Position numbers and translations under genes: made by a program. From Brevipalpus yothersi (taxonomy: Eukaryota > Arthropoda > Arachnida > Trombidiformes > Tenuipalpidae), in NCBI GenBank assembly GCA_003956705.1, contig QZCP01000834.1, forward strand, positions 182,864-246,863: a stretch of 64,000 bases of DNA, written 5' to 3'. The notes under the pieces are model-generated. The model was not told where the DNA came from. It did no database searches and saw nothing but the letters and a program-made list of their open reading frames with translations. Positions 57,068-64,000 of this stretch are shown here, in pieces (position 1 is the first letter of the stretch; each line of letters begins with the position of its first letter).

Positions 57068-59005
57068 CTAAGTATTATCACTTGACTGGGTGGATGCTTT
57101 CTTCGCATTAGAGTATTCTTTTTCTCTCTTGATCGTTTCTTCCAGTGTTGATGTTCGAGATGCTCTGAACCCTGTATCACGACCCCATACTGAAAACTCG
57201 ACCGGTGATTTGGAAACACCATGTAAATTCGATTGTGTTGTTGACCAAGTGGAAGTTTCAATCATTGAGCTTTGAAGAGCTGATGGAACCGAAATTCGAA
57301 AGGATTAGTTGAAATTGTCAAATTTATAACCGTCAACAATTACCTCTGATATGCTGGGAAAATTTTCGAAATGCAAATATGAGCAGAAGAACGATCAGGA
57401 TGAGAACAATAAGCCAAAAGATCAGTTGTGAATCTGAGGGTGATTCGCTCGTATTGCTTAAATTGAGTCGAACCAAGCTATTTTCGATTAGTTCATTATC
57501 TATCTCGAGAAACAGATCAATTTCTCCAGCTATCCAATTAGCTAGTATGCTTTCAGGAGGCCGAAAGATTACCTCATGATCCTGGATAGAGTCATTTTCG
57601 ATTTTATCCTCTCCAGCTGTCAACAGGTGTACTTTCATACCACTGTTCGTTAGACGTACACCTTTGACATTCACTTCGAGGGCACCTTTATTCTCATTCA
57701 TGTTCCTCAGAGATACGCATTTCTTGAATGGATTTTGAGATTCACTTAAAGAACATTTCTCACCATCCCATGAACAATATTGACCAGTACGAAAAACAGC
57801 CAAATGACAGCCATAACAATCGTTCATCAGAAAGCATGTTGCGACAAATTGAGATTGAAATATGAAAGTCTCGTTTGGACCAGATGAATCAATTAAAACT
57901 GTGTGAACCCCCAGTCTATAGAGATATACAAAGGGGAAAATTCCATGGAATGGAGAGTAGCTTTCTGAGCATACCGCAGTACGAGATCCATTCCTTCCAT
58001 CTTGAACGTTGCAGCCAGTCACAATATGTGCTGTATAGAGGATGTCAGGAACGATTAGATACCATTTTTCTTCACTCATGAGGGTGAACATGAATGCTTG
58101 CAACTCATATGGATATCGTATTATGATGGAGTACATCCAATTGCCATCTTTGGCTAGAGATTTGAATTCTAGCGAGTGAGTCGGATGGAGTGGATATGAT
58201 GTATCCCCTTGTTCAATAGCTTTGATTATTCTCGGTATGGAGTAAACATAAATCTGTATCTGCTTGCTTTTCTTGTTCTGTATCAGGATGAAACGCTCAT
58301 TTCTACATGTTTGAAAGCTGACACCGAAATATCCTGTAATATTGCCCTGTGGTAATTTTATTGAGATTTCCCCTGATTTGGAGGTGCCTAATGTGGAAAA
58401 AATGATTATAGTCATGTATTTCAAGTTATATCATTCATAGTCAATGTACCGTTGTTAGTGTAGAAGAAATATAAATCATCTCCATCTCGAATTAGGAGTA
58501 GAATCATGGCTGATTCAGCATCTGATGTCACGTCTAGCACTTTCCCTTTATCAACATCCTTCAATTCAAAGCCATTGACGAAAGTTTTATTCCCAGAAAC
58601 TGCATAACATATCTCTGATAAAGTTATCGTTATATATGTTTCGATGCCACCAAAATTTCCTGGACACCTCTTCTCTTGTATTATTTGTGATTTGTGAGAC
58701 TTGACATAGTAAACCACTTTTTCCTTCTGTTCCCGAGACCAGAAGTAAGAACTCTCTCCTTTTTCCATTACATAACCTTGAAGACGATTTGAAGAACTAG
58801 AAGTTCCCGGATCGAATTCTCGATAGCTTTCGATTCCAGTCAAGTTATTAGGTCGCAAGAAATAGCAATAACCATCCGAGTAAAAGAAAAAACCATATTG
58901 ACCACATTCGTCGAATGCGAAGCTTTCAAGAGGAACGAATAAGTTGAACAAGATCAGGAAGAGCCTTTTAATATCATCAGGAGCATACTCAAGCATCGCA
59001 ATCAA
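57068..59005 (-). CDS. P4: PSI-domain type I membrane protein, long tail
   Basis: Exons 58450-59005, 57344-58372 and 57068-57279 give 598 residues. Here intron 1 is 77 bp and contains a stop, which proves that the break in frame is an intron and not decay. The order is as in P2: signal peptide, FDECGQYGFFFYSDGYCYFL, PSI knot CFLMNDCYGCHLAVF...YCSWDGEKC, IPT-like region, helix FWLIVLILIVLLLIFAF and a 69-residue tail ending QSSDNT. One otherwise invariant ectodomain Cys is Tyr here (GIESYREFD where the others have GIESC). The rest looks intact. Confidence 0.78.
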
Positions 59006-59049
59006 TATCAGAGACTAATCATCCGAGCTGTTATATGCATAAGGTACCT

Positions 59050-59063
59050 TATCCTAAAGGATA
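59050..59063 (-). promoter_or_regulatory. Candidate promoter element upstream of P4
   Basis: TATCCTAAAGGATA, 45 bp before the ATG, as in P2 and P5. Confidence 0.3.
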
Positions 59064-60109
59064 CACTTCATGAATTCTGAGCTTCAATCAGTCAAAATAA
59101 CTTATCATATTCTGGAATAAATGTGAACAGCTTGATAGATGGATTCTTTTCTCTGACTGAATAAACACCCAACTAATACATTCACTCAATGTTCGTGTCC
59201 ACTCAGATAAGTATAAGGAAAACTATTTGTTATAGTGAATCAATTTGGGTAAAATTGAATGGAAATTATAGAATCCATGGAAATCCAATGATAATATTAT
59301 TGTTGCAAAATCTCTATCAATTATACCGCCAAATGAATTCATTTTCAAATCTTGAAATACTTCGGAATTGGTGAGATTCTGGTGATTCTGAGTTGGAGAA
59401 GAAATATTCATCGTTCCTCACCCAAATGAGAACCCTTCCCTATTGCTATTGACTGGTCATCCGGAAATATCTGGATAACGACAGAAATCGAATAGCATCG
59501 ATGCTGTTTAAGAGGAGATGGAGTATTGATTAACACCGGTGCCTTTCATGTTGACAGAAGAAATCGAAATTTGCTTCGTCGTGCCCATTAGTCAGGTAGA
59601 AATATCTCCAATGAGTTTTCTCGTAAAACTGAAGGAGAGGTACATGAGAAGCCGAAAATAGAAATGAAATAGGCTAGATAGATTTTATTCTGATAATCAG
59701 ATGTATGAAGATAGGTGGCTCCTGCAAGGAAGAAGTAGCTAATCTGATTGATGCACTATAGTATTCGAATCTCTTTGGATCCATCATGGACCATCTCTTA
59801 GCTCGATTCACTCATTCATGTTTCAGTTTTGGTGATCAAAATCCGCAACACAGATGTCTATTGAGACACGTTGGACTAGACATCTAACAACTTGTGAGCG
59901 AAATATTCTGATTCCGTCTGGAACACAATTGCTTTCAACGCCTACTGTGAGAGTAAATTGGTTAGGCCAAAGATTTTCACTTGAATAAGGATGGTATCGA
60001 AATGATATTCAGAAAAATAGTCCATGGAGGGCCTTTCATCACTCACTTCAGGTTAGATGGAACCAATTGCATTCTGGTGTAGAATTTTCCTGGATGTGTT
60101 CATTAGGTG

Positions 60110-60560
60110 TATCATTTTTGCTTACACCTCAAATGTTCCATTATTTCCCAATCCTCTTCAAAGATATGCATTTCTTGAATGGCTCTTGGGATCGACTTAG
60201 CATACAAATCTCACAATATCATAAACCATATCCACCAGTACGAAAACTGGCAGATGTTGCCGGTAACAATCGTTCATCAGGAGATACGTTTCGAGAAAAT
60301 GAGATTCGAATTTGAAAGTAGCGTTTGGACCAGCTATCTGAGCATACAGCAGTACTGGTCCATATTTTCGGAATACAAATATGAGCAAAAGATCAATCAG
60401 GATGAGAACAATAAGCCAAGAGATCAGTTGTGAATCTGAGGGTGATTCGCTTGTGTTCCTTAAATTGAGTCGAACCAAGCTATTTTTGATTAGCTCATTA
60501 TCCATTACGAGAAATAGATCATAATAGATCAAATAGATCAGAAATAGATCGTTAAGGATG
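60110..60560 (-). pseudogene. F4: scrambled long-tail family fragment
   Basis: A minus-strand frame starts with the end of exon 2 (NTSESPSDSQLISWLIVLIL), then switches to a PSI-region piece (FKFESHFLETYLLMNDCYRQ) that should lie upstream of it. An internal deletion or rearrangement has therefore joined two parts in the wrong order. Confidence 0.65.
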
Positions 60561-60599
60561 AAAACCAATTACTTTCCCAGACAGAAACCAGGGATGGTA

Positions 60600-61465
60600 A
60601 TTGTTCTGTTTCGGTTTCTCTCTCTCTCTCTGGCTCTCGCTTCGGCTCATGAAGTGGTGAAGATCGGCTATCTTAGGTCATTGGGCTTTGGATGCTCTTT
60701 GAATAAACTAAAACTGAAATCTTGATCTTACATAGTGATTGAGAGAAAATACGAAGTTAGAAACAATGGATATCATTTTTGATATTTCAACCCCTTCAAA
60801 ATTTGAAAATTACAATGGGTATGATTGTGAACAAGAAAAAGTGAACATTCAACAGTTTTTCGAGAACAGCGATACAGAGACATTGACGTCTTGATGATTT
60901 TTGAATCAGGGTGCATTTTGCTAGGGTAATGTACCTCATCCAATGGAATTGATTAATCGATCAATGAATAAATGAGGGATGAACTGATTGATGATTTGAG
61001 GAGCGAATTTTATATTCTTTCTTTCAGCATTTCTATGAGCCTGCTAATTTCCTCAAATCATCGTGCTCTAGTGTTAGATTCGTTATCAACTATCAATTTT
61101 TCTTCTCGTGATGAATAGCATTTTTCACAATTCCATCCACGAAAACCCCAACCTCAGCAGAGCTATCTGAATTTATATGGAACAGTAATAGAACAACGAT
61201 GATTTAATGAGAAAAGACGTTAAAGTCTAACTTTATCTTTTGGAGGTTTTATCACTAATGAATGAAATTGGGTCTATATGATAATACGAATTGGGATGAA
61301 GCTCTCATTAATGGGAGAAAAGATAATTGAACTGAGTCTGAGGAAATCATCGATTTACATGGGAGTGATTCAATTCAATGGACGAGGAAGATAGCAAGAG
61401 AATGAGTAATTCTGATTCATGATTCGGGACTTAGAGCCTGGTTGAGTTAGGAAAAATGAGGCTTT
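60600..61465. repeat. Copy 3 of the non-coding block
   Basis: It matches about 18940-19890 and 43900-44800 and lies 3' of P5. It opens with a short CT run. No gene. Confidence 0.75.
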
Positions 61466-61469
61466 AGAG

Positions 61470-63283
61470 TTAATTTGATTGTTTCACCGAGGAAACAAGG
61501 TGACCAATAGGTGCGCTTTGAGGAGCTGCATGTTCTGGAAGAATAAGACATCATCAGGATATGGGACCATTGCGAAATATCGAGTTTTGATTTTTCATAA
61601 AATACCTTCAGAATTTTCAGACGATTTTCTACTCTTCATTGCAGTAAGAGCGATAAAAACAATGAGGGTCAGAAAGAGAATGGACGTGACAAGCCAAGGG
61701 ATGAGTGGAAAGTACGGTCGGTCCCTAGTCGAATCTCTCAGATTGATTCGAACCAGGCTATTCTCGATTAGTTCATTATCTATCTCGAGAAATAGATCAA
61801 TTTTCCCAGCTCCCCAGTTCGCTAGTATGCTTTCAGGAGGCCGAAAAATTACTTCATGATCTTGGGTGGAAACAGGCTTGATCTTATTTTCATCTTTAGC
61901 CAAAATATGGACTTTCATGAACGTGTTCGTTAGACGTACACCTTTGACATTTATCTCAAGTGCACCATTATTTTCAGTCATATTCCTTAGAAATATGCAT
62001 TTCTTGAATGGCTCTTGAGATCTACTTCGTTTACATTTCTCACCATCCCATGAACAATATTGACCAGTACGAAAAACAGCCAAATGACAGCCATAACAAT
62101 CGTTCATCAGAAAGCATGTTGCGACAAAATGAGATTCAAATTCGAAAAGAGCATTTGGACTAGCTGGAGAATAAGAGGCAGTATGAATACCCAATCTCCT
62201 GAGATGTACGAAGGGAAAAATTCCATAGGATGGAGAGTAGCTTTCTGAGCACACCGCAGTACGAGATCCATTTCTTCCATATTGAACATTGCAGCCAGTC
62301 ACAATATGAGCTGAATAGAGGATGTCAGGAACTATTAGATACCATCTCTTTTCATCTACGAGGATCAACATAAATGCTCGTAGCATGTATGGATATAGTA
62401 TTATGATGGAGTGCTCGCCATCCCAACGTTTTAAGAGAGATTTGAATCCTAGCGAGTGAGTCAGATGGAGTGGATAGGATGTATTCCCTTGTTCAACAGC
62501 TTTGATTATTCTCGGTATGGAGTAAACGTAAATCTGTATCTGCTTGCTATCTTCGTTCTGTACCAGGATGAAACTCTCATTTTTACATGTTTGAAAGCTT
62601 CTATAGAAAACATTTTTAGTCCGGTTCCGTGGTAATTCTATTGCAATTTCCCCTTTTTTGGTGGTGTCTATTGAGAAGAAGATGATTATGATTTATGTGT
62701 TTCAAGTTATATCATTCATAGTCAATGTACCGTTGTGAGTGTAGGAGAATTTTAAATCATCTCCTTCTCGAATTAGGAGTAGAATCATGGCTGATTCAGC
62801 AATCGATGTCACGTCTAGCACTTTCCCTTTATCCTTCAATTCAAAGCCATTGACGAAAGTTTTATTTCCAGAAAATGCCAAACATATCTCTGATGAAAAT
62901 ATATATATATACGTTTTGACGCTACCAAAATTTCCTGGACATCTCTTCTCATGTATTATTCCTGATTTACGGTGCTTGACATAATAAACCACTTTTCTCT
63001 GCTGTTCATATGACCAGAAGTAATAAATTTCTTCTTCTTCCATTACCCGTCCTTGAAGACGATTGTGGGGTTTGTAGGTTCCTTGATCAAATTCCAGACA
63101 GCTTTCGATTCCAATTAAGTTAGCAGGTCGAGAAAAATAACAATTGCCATCCGAGTAAAGGAACATACCATATTGACCACATTCGTCGAATGCGAAGCTT
63201 TCAAGAGTACCGAATAAGTTGAACAAGATCAGAAAGAGCCTTTTAATATCATCAGGAGCATATCCAAGCATCGCAATCAACAT
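61470..63283 (-). CDS. P5: PSI-domain type I membrane protein, short tail
   Basis: Exons 62731-63283, 61606-62652 and 61470-61534 give 554 residues. The exon 2 frame is open from 62652 although its first ATG is only at 62386, so it is not a truncated gene. The intron 1 acceptor here is unusual (CCAAAAAAG in place of CCAAATCAG). Features: signal peptide, FDECGQYGMFLYSDGNCYF, PSI knot CFLMNDCYGCHLAVF...YCSWDGEKC, IPT-like stretch, helix PWLVTSILFLTLIVFIALTA, then a 21-residue tail from exon 3 ending VSSVKQSN. P3 shares its C-terminus and downstream block. Confidence 0.75.
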
Positions 63284-63313
63284 CAGAGACTAATCATCCG
63301 AGCTGTCATATCT

Positions 63314-63327
63314 TATCCTAAAGGATA
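63314..63327 (-). promoter_or_regulatory. Candidate promoter element upstream of P5
   Basis: TATCCTAAAGGATA, 31 bp before the ATG. Confidence 0.3.
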
Positions 63328-64000
63328 CACTTCATGAATTTTGAGCTCCAATCAGTCAAAATAAATTTAAATTTAAACATTCTGGGATAAGTGAATGTGA
63401 GCAGCTTAATTGATGATTTTTTTTCTCCGACTGAATAAACACTCAACTCATAACTCATATATTCACTTAAGGTCTATGTCCATTCATATAAGTATCAGAA
63501 AAATTAATTGTTATTGTGGATCAATTTGGAGAAATTGAATAGAAGTTATCGAATCCATGGAAATCTAATGATAATATTATTGTTGCAAAATCTCTATCAA
63601 TTATACCGCCAAATAAGTTCATTTTCAAATCTTAAAATACTTCAAAAAAGATGAAATTCTGGTGATTCTGAGTTGGAGAGTGAATGATCATCGTTCCTCA
63701 TAGAAATGTGGACGGTTCTCTATTACTCTTGACTAGTCATCCGTATAACGACAGAAATCGTATAGCATCGATGTTGTTCAAAGAGAAATAGAGAACAGAC
63801 GTACAAGTAATTATTGATGAAAGACAGTAACCAGACTTTGATCTAATACTGTTGTACTGGAAAGCTGGCTGGAGACTAGTCCATAGGGTTGGCGATTGCT
63901 GCATCTACCCACATCATTTTGTTCAGACAATTTAGAGACAGCGCTGTCACTATTGATTCAACCTACGAATTGTATGATTGAAATTTTCACCTCAACAATC
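63328..64000. other. 5' flank of P5, no gene seen
   Basis: It matches the flanks of P2, P3 and P4 and, near 63800-64000, the sequence around 48040-48210. The duplicated unit therefore continues past the window edge. Confidence 0.6.

Noticed and set aside
57333..58424. P4 exon 2 as a separate 363-residue gene starting at 58424
   Set aside because: It is the second exon; the phase-1 intron 58373-58449 joins it to 58450-59005, as in the paralogues.
61595..62386. P5 as a truncated 263-residue protein from an ATG at 62386
   Set aside because: The frame is open upstream to 62652 and aligns with the other members, so this Met is internal.

Overview
The window looks like an animal nuclear genome, most probably an arthropod and perhaps a mite. 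It is AT-rich. Its genes carry many introns of about 55-100 bp with GT..AG ends, it holds two microsomal P450s and a nose-resistant-to-fluoxetine (NRF) type acyltransferase, and there is abundant Tc1/mariner, hAT, LTR and MULE-like DNA. A 625-bp run of N at 25110-25734 shows it is an assembly. The species call is inference; nothing bacterial or organellar was seen.

Region 1 (1-16.5 kb) is ordinary gene territory: an 11-exon NRF-6-like membrane acyltransferase (2218-5369, +), an RMDN/FAM82-type tetratricopeptide protein (6744-7722, -), a first exon of a small secreted protein (8154-8442, -), a P450 (8747-10477, -), a decayed ABC-2 transporter tail (11528-12161, -), a small two-exon membrane protein (12907-13318, +) and a second P450 (13869-15552, +).

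Region 2 (16.5-64 kb) is an array of one recently expanded gene family, all on the minus strand: five apparently intact members (P1 16578-18502, P2 20936-22877, P3 44804-46608, P4 57068-59005, P5 61470-63283) and at least four decayed ones. I rebuilt each intact gene as three exons separated by two short phase-1 introns. The proteins have a signal peptide, a roughly 400-residue ectodomain, a PSI-type cysteine knot, an IPT/Ig-like stretch, one transmembrane helix and one of two kinds of cytoplasmic tail: long (63-71 residues) or short (20-21 residues). The layout recalls a plexin or semaphorin ectodomain cut off after the membrane. I regard this as the most interesting system here.

The array sits in direct segmental duplications. 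A copy at about 20238-29936 matches one at about 42895-53420. Each copy serves as a natural empty site for insertions in the other, which dates and defines a Tc1-like element, an 8-bp-TSD MITE and a solo LTR in copy A. Between the copies lies a nested set: an ORF split by a 9.8-kb LTR element (identical-length 209-bp LTRs, 5-bp TSD, PBS, PPT, gag but no visible pol), which is itself split by a 5.1-kb DNA transposon with about 400-bp inverted repeats and a two-exon DDE-plus-SWIM transposase. Copy B carries a second long-TIR element (50637-55754) holding a SWIM fragment, an acidic/cysteine-rich gene and a MULE-type transposase remnant. The P450, RMDN and NRF genes show no link to the receptor-like array beyond proximity.
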